Shown piece after piece: positions 11,407 to 24,388 of a stretch of 64,000 nucleotides of DNA. The DNA comes from Apostichopus japonicus. Its lineage: Eukaryota; Echinodermata; Holothuroidea; Aspidochirotida; Stichopodidae. Position 1 is the stretch's first letter. Every line of letters starts with the position of its first letter. The DNA lies in assembly GCF_037975245.1 (NCBI RefSeq), contig NC_092567.1:12126376-12190375 (forward strand). Reading direction: 5' to 3'. The notes under the pieces were generated by a model. The model saw only the letters and a program-made list of their open reading frames with translations. It made no database searches and was not told the DNA's origin. A program made the translations under genes and the position numbers.

Positions 11407-14095
11407 TATAAATAGTTTGTATATATCCCTGCACTCCATGCAATGCGCTAGAGTGCGCGGTCCTATCATGTTTGCCACTCATTGTAATCATGCAAATATC
11501 AAGAACACGTGATCATATATTACTTTCCTGATTGGACGTGATTTCAGTGGAATAGAAAGACTTACATCAACGCGATCCCGTAACAAAATTAAAATAATAA
11601 GATTGGATACTTCGGTCAGTGTAAACAAAAATTGAGCGGTGCAACGGATTCTTTATATGATATGGATTGATTTTTAGTCTAAACTCAGTCCAATACACTG
11701 AAAACAATTGCAATCGCACTTCAAATTGAAAACATTCAGTCTATCATGTTAAGAGAGTACATGCAATAATTTCCATCATTCGTTGCTCTACACATAGCCC
11801 GTTCACATTCCCGTTGCTAAGTAGAGAGGTTTAATTTGGGCAGTTGTATATAGAAACTAAACGAATAAACATAAAATAACGAATCACAGGTCCCTACGAG
11901 AGCCTACGTACCCGCCCCCCCCCCTCTCTACCGTACATTATATAGATGAAGTGTATTTTGTTTCGTAAGAAACCTATCAACAACTAGAAACCGTGTACTG
12001 GTACAAGTACCTTGAAAGTATATACAGTTAATATATTGTACTAATCAATGAATGAATTAAGGAAGGTGAGGATAGTATAAAACCTGATAGCCAGGCAATA
12101 GAATTGTACCCCAGTTCCCTCTCATAAACATATAAAAAAAAAACTATCATTGACTATGCCTTGAACAACAAAATCTATTTTTCTTCGAAGCGTATATTAT
12201 TGCAGCAAAACCAGTTATAAAGTGATTAAACTCCGTAACGGTTGCCATGATACAATTATTCCGTCTGACGTCACTGTGTCTATACTTCTCGTTTACAAAT
12301 TATTGTCTCTTTGTGGCAACAAATTCGCATCAGTGGTTTCAATTGTTCAAGTTTATAAAGTATTTTCTGCATACGAAGCTTACCCGACTACTAAGTTTGT
12401 AAAAGTACCCTGTCTTCGCTATGCACTGTAATATGCTGGAAGCAAAATGTATTTAATGTGAACACAGTTATTGTAAGATTAGTTTCTGCAAGCTTTAAAT
12501 CCAGACCTACATAGCGAGGTCTTCTCAATTACTGGTCATGTTCCCTGCACTGAACTACGTTGATCCACACTGATGTGCTATCACTCTTGTCATAGACTAG
12601 TCATTAATCGAATTTTACGAAGATTATTTTTGTATCAGGAACGTAAATTCATGGTGTGGGTAGGATAAGAAACGAAAGAAACGCGAAATATCCGACAGTA
12701 CTGCAATGGTCAATGGATCCCACCACGGTTCTGGGATACAAACAAAGCCATTGCATTCGTCGTTCCCACGTGTATTTTTATGGAACTAGAAATCTATCTA
12801 AGCAAGCAAGTAGTTGGGGAGAGACGAAATTAACGAAGTTTGTTTTTACATAATTGCCAGTAAACGGTTTAGCAAAGGTATTTTTTTTAAAAGCCATGAT
12901 TGCCATCTCGTATTAGAAATTTAAGTTGAATGACTGTCACGCAAATTATATATATTTATAGATTCCTTACACAGTCAAACCAAACGCTAAGAAATGATCA
13001 TTTTGTGTTTGCTATCAAGTGAATGATCGAGGTCTACTTTTCTAAGTTTTAAAGCAGCTTTTAGCGTCCTTTTCATAACGGCATACATACCTAGCTTATC
13101 TGATCAAATCTAACTTCAAATGGTGGTATAATGTAGTATAATTTACAAATGTGAACGTTGCCTTTCTCGAAGATATTTTCCGTTAGGATCGAAATCAACC
13201 CCGCCATAACATGAATAATTAAATTCTGCGAACGTCATTGAATAATGAGGTAAATAACGACTGTTTACTTTGCCGGTGTCGTAAGCAACCCAGAACATCA
13301 GAATGTACTACAACACTGTGCTCTATTTGTACATATTCTGTATGGCTGTGATAACGACTCAACTTTTTCGAATTACTGAATGAATCTATTTTAAGCAATG
13401 GCTCATTTTTAAACTTGTCAGCTATTCACTGATTGGTTGAATTCAAAGTAGTGGATTTGGGGAACTGTATACGAATAATTTTAAATGAGGAATTTGTCAG
13501 AAGACACTCTACTCATTATCTGCAGAAGTCCTTAGTTACTCGCCAATTGATGCTCTTGGCAGGGGAAAAACTTGGCTAATATAGTAGTTTGCTGTTTTGT
13601 GATGAATTTATGTAAAACCACTCGATGGACATGTCAATAGGGTGGGAAAACGGCGACAAAACGCAAAAAGCTGCCCAAGAAGTTATAACAACTTGAAAGC
13701 AAAATACCGATTACAGTAGTAGCCCACCCCGCTGAAGATTGATAAATGGGATGGGGGCTGGGAATTTGAGAAACATCTTTTCTGTTGCTGAGATATAAAT
13801 GTTTGAGTTTAGTCATAAAACAGAAAAGTACTGGTTGTGCAATAACCTATCACGTCAAAACATTATGCACCTTAAATTGTCGTTGTTTTCTGTTATAATT
13901 GAAAGCGGCTTACTTAACCTTTAGTAATTTAGTAATTTACAAAAGTCGTACCTATCGACCAACTCTTTTCGCGTTCCATACGCATATGACTTGTGATAAA
14001 TAACTGAATTATGAAACAGACCCAAGCTGTCATGCGTATTATAGTATAATAATGACTCAGATCGTGTCTCGAAAAGTTGGGGCTTCGTGGACAAC
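11407..14095. other. gene-free DNA
   Basis: A C run lies near 11912-11925. The segment 12030-12115 weakly resembles part of the 0.9-kb repeat (compare about 5350-5430 and 16020-16100). Short frames at 12222-12431, 12656-12853 and 13634-13816 have no recognisable domain. No transposon ends were found. Confidence 0.5.
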
Positions 14096-14830
14096 TGTGA
14101 CATCCATAGGGGGTTCGTGGGGGAATAAAGTTATGGAAACCCTCGTTTAATGTTTAAGCAGGGGGATCCCTGGTATGTGCGATAGTCTGTGTATCTAGGG
14201 GTATCAATGTATTGCTGGCTGAAAGAGAGTTGGTTCTTGCTGCCGGGGTTTATGTTAACAGTCTGGTGGACATTTTTGTCTCTGAACTTAGTATACGGGG
14301 AAGTAACAAGAGACGGATATACCGTGGGCGGGGGTCAGCTCATTTTTGTAGCAGGGTAGAGAGCGTTGCGGCTTGTTATTGTTTTCTGATATGTTTCAAT
14401 GCTATCGGATATGTCGTAATTGGTCAGATACTCGTGTATAGGCTTCTACACAGTTACGGGGTCGTTAATATCGCTATGCGAGTAGCGTTTTTATACATTA
14501 ATTTGGTATACATTAAGAACAAGTTGCCAGGCAGAATCCTTGCCGAAGTTTATAGCGTTTGTCAGAGGCAATGTTTTGAGAGGTTACTTTTGGGCTTCTG
14601 TAGAAGATATGGATCGGCTTGGTGCACAGCTGCGCTGCGTAAACTGCTTGTGCGGTTGCAAGGCCGTTGCAGCGTAGGGTTCGCGGACTGACGCGTTTCA
14701 TCATTTTCTGCGCTGCGTGTCTTTAACGCGATGCGTATGGTTTTGCTCGCTTCTAGGCAACTTGCGCATTACAGAATAGCTGTGCCGTGATAGGGTTAGT
14801 TAATGTACGTTATCCGTGTGTCGTGTTTTA
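14096..14830. other. CpG-richer segment with an unidentified 159-codon open frame
   Basis: This ~0.7-kb patch is visibly richer in CpG than its AT-rich surroundings. A plus-strand frame is open over 14212-14691, but it would start at TTG. The translation is cysteine- and arginine-rich with hydrophobic stretches and matches no family I recognise. It could be a solo LTR, since the patch begins TGTGACATCC, or a CpG-bearing promoter or exon. No matching 3' end or 4-6-bp target duplication was found. I do not call it a gene. Confidence 0.3.
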
Positions 14831-15386
14831 TTCGTTAAGGTATTCCTACATATATATATTTATTTGTTTGTCACACTGGGAAAGATGTACTACAGGTACA
14901 GTGTAAAAATACAAGTATATATACTTATTAATCTCAGGATGCACTGTTAGTGTATTTTATTCAACGGTGTCCTCGAGTCTCTCCCTTCCACCCCACCCCC
15001 ACACCTAATTTACCAACCGGGTAATTTACCAACCGGGAGCGGACAGCGGAACAATACAATACATGTTACACTACATTGCATGAGTACTACGAGAGTTCAG
15101 TGTCACAATGGAGCATGTCACATGTTTGGTGCGTTGTTTTACGCGATTCTGCATTGGAATATTTGGTCAAGGTTAAAGTATACGATGATTGTTGAGCAAT
15201 AATTGTATGCCTCGTCGACAAATATAAAGGAGTTCTAGTACTTGATCCAAGACTTACCTAGGCAAGGACTTCATAGTGAGATGACATTATGTGATTTAAG
15301 TTCTAAATAGAACCGTATTAGTAGGTTCAAGTTAGTGAGAATCTCATTAAACAGTACCCAAATTCAAAGTGCGTGTCATAACCAAC
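14831..15386. other. gene-free DNA
   Basis: AT-rich sequence containing one short direct repeat, AATTTACCAACCGGG, twice at about 15007-15038. Nothing else seen. Confidence 0.5.
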
Positions 15387-16280
15387 AAGCGTTACTTAAA
15401 ACAGGACGATTCGAAAAGGCGTTATAAAAGCTTTCACGTCATCAGTGTATACATTTAGTAACTGGTGTTTCCCTGCTACTTTATATAGTACAGTATGACC
15501 TCTGCCTCGGTTGGATAATTATGAATAGATTTGTTATGTTAAAACGTTTACTGAAGAAAAGACCCATATTTTAAAGGTTTTTTGAAATAAAAGTAAACAG
15601 TATATAAGTGTGATACAATTACTCAAATCAGAACGTATGGTACATCAGTTGTACGACAGGTTTTAACACGGCGATCACGGTAATATACAAAGTAGTGGAT
15701 GTGTTTCTCCAAATAGGTTTATATATCAGATTGATGTCTGCGCATGTTGGATATATTGCCTAGTTTTGTAATGGAATTCCGATACAGTCACATTGTTCTT
15801 AGATTAGCAAGGTTTGATCTATTGCTACGGCATTGTATATTCATCACCTCTTGCACAAACACACAGTTGGATATCCCATTCCAGGACCATTCGACAACGG
15901 AACCAATAGGACAAGGATTGAATATAACAAAAAAGGATTCCCATATTATTGAAACTAAAGGTTCTTGAGTCAATGTTATTTACACCAGAACAAAGGTCAT
16001 CCTATTAAACCATCATTAGGTAAGTAAATAAGGTTAATAGATTGTACTAATAAATGGAGGAATTAAGTGAGTTGGGTTAAGTGCAAGCCCTGGTGACATA
16101 GAGGGAATCCACCACTCCCCCTACACACACACAAAAACAGACAAGCTATACTATATTTAGACCCCATTTAGTGTCTATTTGTATCCGATTTGTTCCATTT
16201 TAAGTACATGTGTATGTGTGACTTGCATATGTTGTTGATTTTGAACTATCCTATGTGGTGTGCTTTCTTCTTTGTTTAAT
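15387..16280 (+). repeat. 0.9-kb dispersed repeat, copy 2 (partner 4726-5605)
   Basis: Direct-orientation partner of 4726-5605 with scattered substitutions and small indels. It keeps the GGAATTCCGATACAGTCA region and the AGGTAAGTAAATAAGGTTAA donor-like motif near 16019. Frames in both orientations are interrupted differently in the two copies, which argues against protein-coding content. Confidence 0.75.
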
Positions 16281-18561
16281 AACACATATATTCTAATCAA
16301 TTAAGGAATCACTTCCTACAGTAAATAGGTCACGTGTCACCAGTCGGATGAGACAGCTATCTACAACTATAGAAAACCTATACTTGCACATGTCACTCTA
16401 AAGTATATTAAGTCAACATATTGTAATTTGTTCCTCACCACTACCCCAATGATAGTGTAGCGTGACGTATTATGGGGAATAACATCCCCTATGAAGACTT
16501 TTGGTAGTGGAATCTTTCTTTTGTGTTCACTGTGGTAACCTCTGTATTAAGTTGTCTGTATTATGTGCGTGTATTTGTCCCTTCACAGCATTTGTAGTTT
16601 AAAGCTTCTATAAAAACTATACCTAACTACATGTCCTGAAGTTCTAGTGCATTTAAAATTAATGTTTAGAGTCGAGGATTAATTCGCATTAAGTAGAAGC
16701 TCACTATGCAGGTTATACCTAAGTACCTGCGAAAAAATAAAGATTGAATGGCACATTGCTACGATCCGCATGTAAAATATAATTTTACTTTCTGAGAAGG
16801 TACCAGATATATGACGTACATGTGAGCATGCGTACATACTGTAAATACGGTGATACGACCTTAATCGATGTTGGTGACCATATAGCCAAATTGGCCGTTC
16901 ACTATATTGATATAGCGGGGAACATTTACATGTGGCTCAGGCGACGAATATATTGTACTCAAGAGACAAAACTAGTTTAAGTTAACATTCCAGCGGTATG
17001 TTAGAGTTATCACTTACATACTTATGTAAGGTACTAACTGAGTTGGCGACAATTTAATAACAAATCTTTATGTTTTTTTTTTCAAAACAAATGTTTACAA
17101 CCTTCTGTAATTTAAAAAGAAGTATGGCTGCTAAAAAGGATCATAAGGGCAAGGGCGAGAGGAGATGGAAGAAATGGAATTAACACCGTTATCTCGCGTA
17201 TGTCTAAATGCACAAGAAAAACAAATATCTCAAATAGAAGGTTGCATGAGCTTCTGTAACGTTGCTGCTCTTGTGTAAACAAGACAGCAATCCGTACACA
17301 ATCCTACGAACATCTGTGTGTAGTCATTGCATACAACCAATGTATGGTCCATTAATCTTTACAGTGGTGTGTAATTCGCTATTTCGGCTACTCTACATTT
17401 TAATCTTGATGCTAGACACATTAGAATCACACCCTCCATTTCCTCATAGAATAAATATAAGTATGATACATACACAGCAATAGCAAAATATTCTCTTCCA
17501 AAGGAAAGTAAATACCAAAACTGAAGCATTCCTTCCTTATTCGCGTTGTATATATTATCAGTATTTTCCTTATCTCATGTTCCTTGTCTTCCATTATATA
17601 TCTCTGATCCTAACATAATTTTGTCACTATATTTTCCGATCGACTCGATTTTACCTGATGATACCCGGGGAAGTAGAGCTTTACGTGTACTTTGGTGTGT
17701 TTTACTGACAAGTCGCTGCAAGATATGATACGGAATGCTTATATTACTAGACACTATTTCAATGCCTTTTATGTTGGTTGCGTCTGCCTCAATACTAATA
17801 CCAGAGGGACAAACTTTCAACGGCTGAACGAACACGATTACGAACAAGATATCAACATAAAAGTAGCTCATAATACTATTTACAACTTCAATAGTGTTAA
17901 ATACCATTAGAACTACGTTAGGTTTTTCACCAACGTAGGTTGACGCGACTTTCTTTATTACATAATTTCAAGTTTTCTATCCGTTTACAGATTCCATCGG
18001 TTATGCGAGAAGTGTTGATCACCCCAGTCTTATTGGAAGTATCTGGTAGAAATATCTAACTTGTAAGTGAAGCAGTTAATGTTATTTATTAGAAAATGTA
18101 TATAGTAAACGAACCACAAATGTGGAAAAGTAATCTTTTCTGCTATGTAGTTCTGCTATGATGTGTCTTATGGTGTGGATTTTGCGCATATCTATTGGAT
18201 CCTGCTATTAAATTCTTTCATTTAGCAGCGTACTTTCTCCATAAATGTATTCAGTTATCTTTCCAGCAACGCAAAATGCGTTGGCTTTCAACGAACATCC
18301 ATGTCGGAAAGGAAGTCTTATAAAGAAAAGCAAATGTAGTTGCCAATACAGAATATTCACAAAACAGGAAATTTGTAATATTTTCTAATAATTATGAATA
18401 TGTTAACATTGCCCAAATATAAAAATAAATGAAAAAAATGGCTTCTGATCTTTGTTTTAAGAATATGTTGCGATGACGACCGTTCAATTAAAATGTAATC
18501 TTTATATGTTTATACATTAGCTATTTTGGTAAAGTATCAAATGCTTTTATGATACAGCTAC
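16281..18561. other. gene-free AT-rich DNA
   Basis: Overlapping frames on both strands between 17546 and 17910 (up to 110 codons, minus) were checked; none matches a family I know. A 19-codon lysine-rich frame begins at 17124 and has no support. The stretch ends at the edge of the GGATGGATA minisatellite. Confidence 0.5.
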
Positions 18562-21500
18562 AGATAGATAAATAGATAGATATGTTTATAGGTAGGTAGA
18601 TAAATGGATGGATGGATAGGATGGATTGATAGGATGGATGGATAGTATGGATGGATATGATGGATGAATATAATTGGATGGATAGTATGTATAGGATGGA
18701 TGGATAAAATTAATGGATAGAATCGGACGTATTGGATGGATTGATAGGATAGATGGATAGGATGGATAGGATAGATGGATAGAATGATTGGATAGAATGG
18801 ATAGGATAGATGGGTAATATGCATTCATAGGATGGATATAAGATGGGATAGGATGTATAGGATGGATAGATGGATAGGATGGATGTTTAGCATGGATGGA
18901 TATGTTGGATGTATAAGTTGAATGGGTAGGATGGATGGATATGATGGATGTATAGGATAGATGGATATAATTGGATGGATAGTAAGTATAAGATGGATGG
19001 ATAGGATGGATGGATATGGTGAATGGATATGATGGATAGATAGGATGAATGGATAGGTTGGATGTATATGTTGGATGGATAGGATAGATGAATAGGATGA
19101 ATGTAAGGAATACGATGGATGTAATTGGATGGATAAGAAGTATATGATAGATGGATAGGATGGATGGATGGATATGATGGATGGATATGATTGGAAGATA
19201 GGATGGGTAGATAGGATTGATGGATACGACGGATGGATATAATGTATAGGATAACGGGATACGATGGATTGATAGGATGGATAGTTGGATGGATAGATAG
19301 TATTGATGTATAGGATGGATATATATAATTGGATGGATATGATGTATATGATGGATTGAATGGATGGATGGATAGAATTGGATGGATAGGATGTATAGGA
19401 TGGATAAAAAGAATGGATGGATAGGATGGATGGAAGGACATATGGATTGGATTGAAGGATGAGATGGAATGGAATGGATAGGATGAATGGATAGGATGGA
19501 TAGGATTAAGATGGATGGATGGATAGGATGGATAGGATAGATAGGATGGATATGATGGATAGGATGGATAAGATGGATTGATATGTTGTATATAATAGAT
19601 GTATACGATGGAAAGGATGGATTTATATGATGGTAGGATTGACAGAACTGGTGGATAGGATGCATGGATAGGATTGATAGGATAGGATGGATAGGAATGA
19701 TCGGATGAATTGATACGATGGATTGATAGGATGGATGGATATACATGATGGATGGATAGGATGTATAGGATGGATAAAAAGAATGGATGGATAGGATGGA
19801 TGGAAGGACATATGGATTGGATTGATGGATGAGATGGAATGGAACTGATAGGATGAATAGATAGGATGGATAGGATTAAGATGGATGGATAGATAGGATG
19901 GATAGGATAGATAGGATGGATATGATGGACAGGATGGATAAGATGGATTGATATGTTGTATATAATAGATGTATACGATGGAAAGGATGGATTTATATTA
20001 TGGTTGGATTGACAGAACTGGTGGATAGGATGCATGGATAGGATTGATAGGATAGGATGGATAGGAATGATTGGATGAATTGATACGATGGATTGATAGG
20101 ATGGATATACATGATGGATGGATAGGATGTATGGACAGGATTGATGTATAGGTTAGATGGAAATATATGGATATATGAGATGTATAGAACAGATGCATAG
20201 ATTCGATGGATTGATAGGATGGATAGATATGATGGATGTATAGGATGGATGTATAGGATGGATAGGATGAATGGATAGGATGGATGGATAGGATGGATGG
20301 ATGGATGGATAGGATGGATGGATAGGATGGATGGATAGGATGGATGGATATGATGTATGTATGTTATGGATGGAAAGGGTGGATAGATAGGTTGGATACG
20401 ATTTATGGATAGGATGGATGGATATAATGGATGTATAGGATAGATGAATTGGATGGATAGATAATATAAATGGATATGATAGATGGATAGGATGGATATA
20501 TAGGATATGAGGATACGATGGATAGGATGAATATATATGATGGATGTATAGGATGGATGGATAAGATGGATAAGATTTATATGATGAATGGATATGATGT
20601 ATAGGATAGATGGATTCGACGGATTCGTAGGATGGATATATAGGATGGATAGATAGGATGGATAGGACAAATGGATACGATGGAATAATAGGGTGGATAG
20701 ATAGGATGGATATGATGGATGGATATAATAGATAGATAAGATGGATAGGATGTATGGTTAGGATTGATGGATATGTTAGATATGATTGGTGGATAGGATG
20801 GATAGAATGTATAGGATGGATCCATAGGATGAATAGGATTGATATGATGGATGGATAGGATGGATGAAAATTATAGATAGAGTAGGTGGATGGACGGATA
20901 GGATAAATATGATTGATGTATATGATAGATATGTAGGATCGATGGATAGGATGGATAGATAGGATGGATGGATAGGATGGATTGATACGATGGATGGATA
21001 GGATATATAGGATAAAGGGATGCGATGGATTGATAGGATGAATATATAGGATGGATATATAGGATGGATAGTATAGATGGATAGGATGGATGAATAGGAT
21101 GGATGTATAGGATGGATGGATAAGATAGATAGGATACGATACATTCATAGGATGGATAGATAGGATGGATTGGATTGATGGATAGGATGGATGGATAGGA
21201 TTGATGTATAGGATAGATGGTTGTTTGGATAGATAATATATATAGACGGATATGATAGATGGATAGGATGGATAGATAGGATAGAGGGATACGATGGATA
21301 TAAAGGATGGATGGATATAATTGGATGTATAGGATAGATTGATATTATGCATTCATAGGTTTCATAGGACATAAGATGGATAGGATGGATGGATACGATG
21401 GAATGATAGGATGGATAGATAGGATGAATATGATGCATCGATAAGATGAAATGGTAGGATGGATGGATAGGATGTATAGCATATATGGATACGATGCATG

Positions 21501-21750
21501 CGTAGGATGGATAGATAGGATGAATAGGATGGATGGATATGATGGATGTATAGGATGGATGGATGGATAGGATAGATATGATGCATCGATACGATGGAAT
21601 GATAGGATGGATGGATAGAATGGATAGGATGAATGAAAAGGATGGATGGATATGATGGGTGGATATGATGGATGGATAGGATGGATGGATTGGATGGATA
21701 GATAGGATGGAAAGATATGATAGATAGGATGGATGGATAGGATGGCTGTA
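18562..21750. repeat. 3.2-kb GGAT/GGATA minisatellite
   Basis: Continuous tandem DNA built from GGAT and GGATA words, typically GGATGGATGGATA (13 bp), with point variants. A higher-order duplication is visible: the landmark TGGATAAAAAGAATGGATGG occurs at about 19401 and again at 19771, and roughly 370 bp on each side repeat almost exactly. On the minus strand all three frames stay open for hundreds of codons of Y-P-S-I-H, because the unit contains no stop triplet in any frame. Those frames are artefacts. Confidence 0.95.
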
Positions 21751-21905
21751 TATGATTTATATATAATACTATATAAAACTAACAATAACAAACTAAAAGT
21801 TAAGTTGATGTAGAAAGACGTTCGAGAAATTGTGGACGTCGGTGTTACGGTCTGTAATGTTTCCCTACGCAATTTAAATGTGTATTATTCATATTAGACT
21901 GACAC
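21751..21905 (+). repeat. conserved right flank of the GGATGGATA arrays, copy 1
   Basis: About 150 bp just right of the big array match 24155-24310, just right of the small one. Shared words are AAAAACTAACAATAACAAACT-like sequence, AAGTTGATRTAGAAAGAC and GTGGACGTCGGTGTTACGGT (one mismatch in copy 2). The left flanks of the two arrays do not match. The array and this flank therefore appear to have been copied as one unit. Confidence 0.75.
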
Positions 21906-23029
21906 TTTTTTACTTTTTACCTTGTATAAGAAGCCGTTTCACACTTCCTGCACAGTTGAAATGTATGCAAACCTAAATTAATAGGTGTAGCTCACAGCGT
22001 CACTGCATTATACGCAGGTTACATCTAGGACTTGGGCTTCACTGTGTAATTCGGGGGGGAATGGTTGTGATTTCAGAACTAATTTAATTCAAAGAAATGA
22101 TAGCTACCTTATATAATATTAACAGTTTATACTAGGTATAGTCAATGACGACGATACGTGAGGTTGGTTTGTGTTTCTTATATAGCATATATCCCCAAAC
22201 TTCAAGGCGTACCTCTATTAAAGATGAAATAAAAATATTCCAACAGGTATAACTATAATTAACTTCGAAACCTTGCCTTCAATAAGTAAAGTAGCTTATT
22301 ATGTGATATGTCACTCCTCGTAATAGTGAATAACCTTTTCTTTGATGTCATTGTATCGGTGTACATATGTAATGGAAGCACACAACGGGTGATGTGTGTA
22401 CTATAAGGATTTGCAATATAGACGTGTAATAGTGTGCTGTTTATAACACACATGCAGTCGGAACCATTTCAGCCAAAATACAATCTACCATGTCGTCACA
22501 ACCGAATGAATAATTATAACAGAATTTCTATGTGATTGTCTCCTTTTACCTGGGGCGATGAATACCAGTGCTGCTTTGTTTAATTAACCGATTTAGAAAT
22601 AACACCTTAATACCATTGTTGCTTGCTACCGTCATACATCATTGACTAAGACAGACTGCACACACTATGGAGGAATTGGTCGTGGTTAGCTGGGTTGTAT
22701 GACTTTGTGCGGTTCTCCAGTGTTAAAAGAATAATATGAGCTAAAAGAGGAAGTTCAAATGACTATAACGACTGGATTTAAGCAGTATAAGTTTTTAAGG
22801 ACAAATTTAATGTTAGAGTTCTGTAAACCAATATTTTTACCGTTGGCTGTGATTGAAGCTATGTATAAATATAAAAGAACTATGCACTGAATTGCTAAAA
22901 CAGATGTACATTAGTTAAGAAGTTGTTAATAGCATCGCTTCCATTAATATACATTAGGCTAGCAATATATGCCATCCAAATATATTCCTATACTTAACTG
23001 TACAAAATGGACCTACCCAGCGATCTATC
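21906..23029. other. gene-free AT-rich DNA
   Basis: Unique-looking sequence between the large minisatellite and the tandem duplication. No gene, RNA or transposon end recognised. Confidence 0.5.
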
Positions 23030-23797
23030 CTCCTCCCCCATCCCACCCCCACCCTTGGGTACCACGAAAATTTGATATAATTAAAAGCAGGAAGTATCAC
23101 TAAAGCACTCTTTTCAGGTTGAATGAAGCTAATCCACCCTCCTCAATCTTCCCCCTGAAAGTTTGTCTGCCGCGTACGGAGGCTCAATAAGGACATAGGA
23201 AAGGAAAAACAGATGTCCTCAAACCTCTAACTTTTAAAAATTGTTCTCAAAATATTTACTTTTATCTTTATATTTTGATTTTTAATCTCAAAATTTTGAC
23301 TTTAAAATTCAAAATTTTGACCTTTTTTTTGTGACTTTTGAATTCATAATTTTGAGATAAAAGATGAACAATTGTGAACCTAAGAGTAACCATTTTGAGA
23401 TGAAAATAAAAATTGTGTGATTTAAATGGGGAACCCTTTCTTCTCACCTTGGTTTCTACTAAGTCAGCGTAATATACGTTATACAATACTCTCATGATTC
23501 CTTATTTCCTGCAACGTGGGAGTCATTTTGGGCAAAATTTTCTTTGTACCTCAAAGCGCTTCGAAGTGTAATAATGTTCCTTTTGTGAGAAGTCCCCCTT
23601 TTTAAAATTCCGCCCCATCCCCTTCATATTCCAATTTCTGCTGAATACATTACTTAACTGTGGGATATCTATTATTGCACAGGTTAGGATTCTGCTTACC
23701 ACAGGAACCCTATTTAACTGGTAGAAGTTTTGAATAGAACACTTTTACCGTTGTTCATCGGTCTATGGACGTAATATGTGATTATGACTTAATACTG

Positions 23798-24388
23798 GAC
23801 GGATGGATATGATGCATCAATACGATGGAATGATATGATGTATGAACAGGATGGATAGGATGGATAGATATGATAGATGAATAGATGGATAGGATGGATG
23901 TATAGGATGTATATGATGGATGAATAGGATGGTTGGATATGATTGATGTATAACATGCTAAAGATGGATGGATAGGATGGATGGATAGATATGATGGATT
24001 GATAGGATGGATGGATAGGATGTATAGGATATATGTATAGGATGCATTCATAGGATGGATAGATAAGATGGATACGATGGATGGATATGATGGATGGATA
24101 GGATGGATGGATGAATAGGATGGATGGATGGATATGATAGATAGGATGGATGGATAGGATGTATATATAATAGTATATAATTCTAAAAATAACAAACTCT
24201 AAATTAAGTTGATATAGAAAGACTTTCAAGAAATTATGGACGTCGGTGTTACGGTCTTTAAAGTTTCCCTAAGCAATATAATTATTTACTATTCATATCA
24301 GACTAAAAATGTATCCTTATTGCTCTTTGAATCGTGAACCTTTCTGTAAAGACATAATATGTGGTTATCTGATAATGACTTAATACTG
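23798..24388 (+). mobile_element. inserted segment carrying a second GGATGGATA minisatellite
   Basis: This 591-bp segment is absent from the right copy of the duplication. It is bracketed by TGACTTAATACTG at 23785-23797 and 24376-24388, where the right copy has the word once, near 30418. The direct repeat extends imperfectly leftward through TAATATGTG. Inside, 23798-24163 is GGATGGATA repeat and 24155-24310 matches the flank of the large array at 21751-21905. The mechanism is unknown: the long, imperfect flanking repeat is not a cut-and-paste signature. Also, about 120 bp beside the site in the right copy are missing here, so the event was not a simple insertion. Confidence 0.65.

Noticed and set aside
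14212-14691. 159-codon plus frame as a gene
   Set aside because: It starts at TTG, has no recognisable domain and no splice or conservation evidence; described only as an unidentified open frame.
17124-17183. 19-codon lysine/arginine-rich frame starting MAAKKDHKGKG
   Set aside because: Too short to assign. It resembles the basic start of some ribosomal proteins only in composition, and no continuation was found.
18562-21870. Very long minus-strand open frames (up to 399 codons) rich in Y, P, S, I and H
   Set aside because: The GGAT/GGATA repeat lacks stop codons in all three minus frames, so overlapping frames stay open by composition. There is no domain, no splice context and no conservation beyond the repeat.
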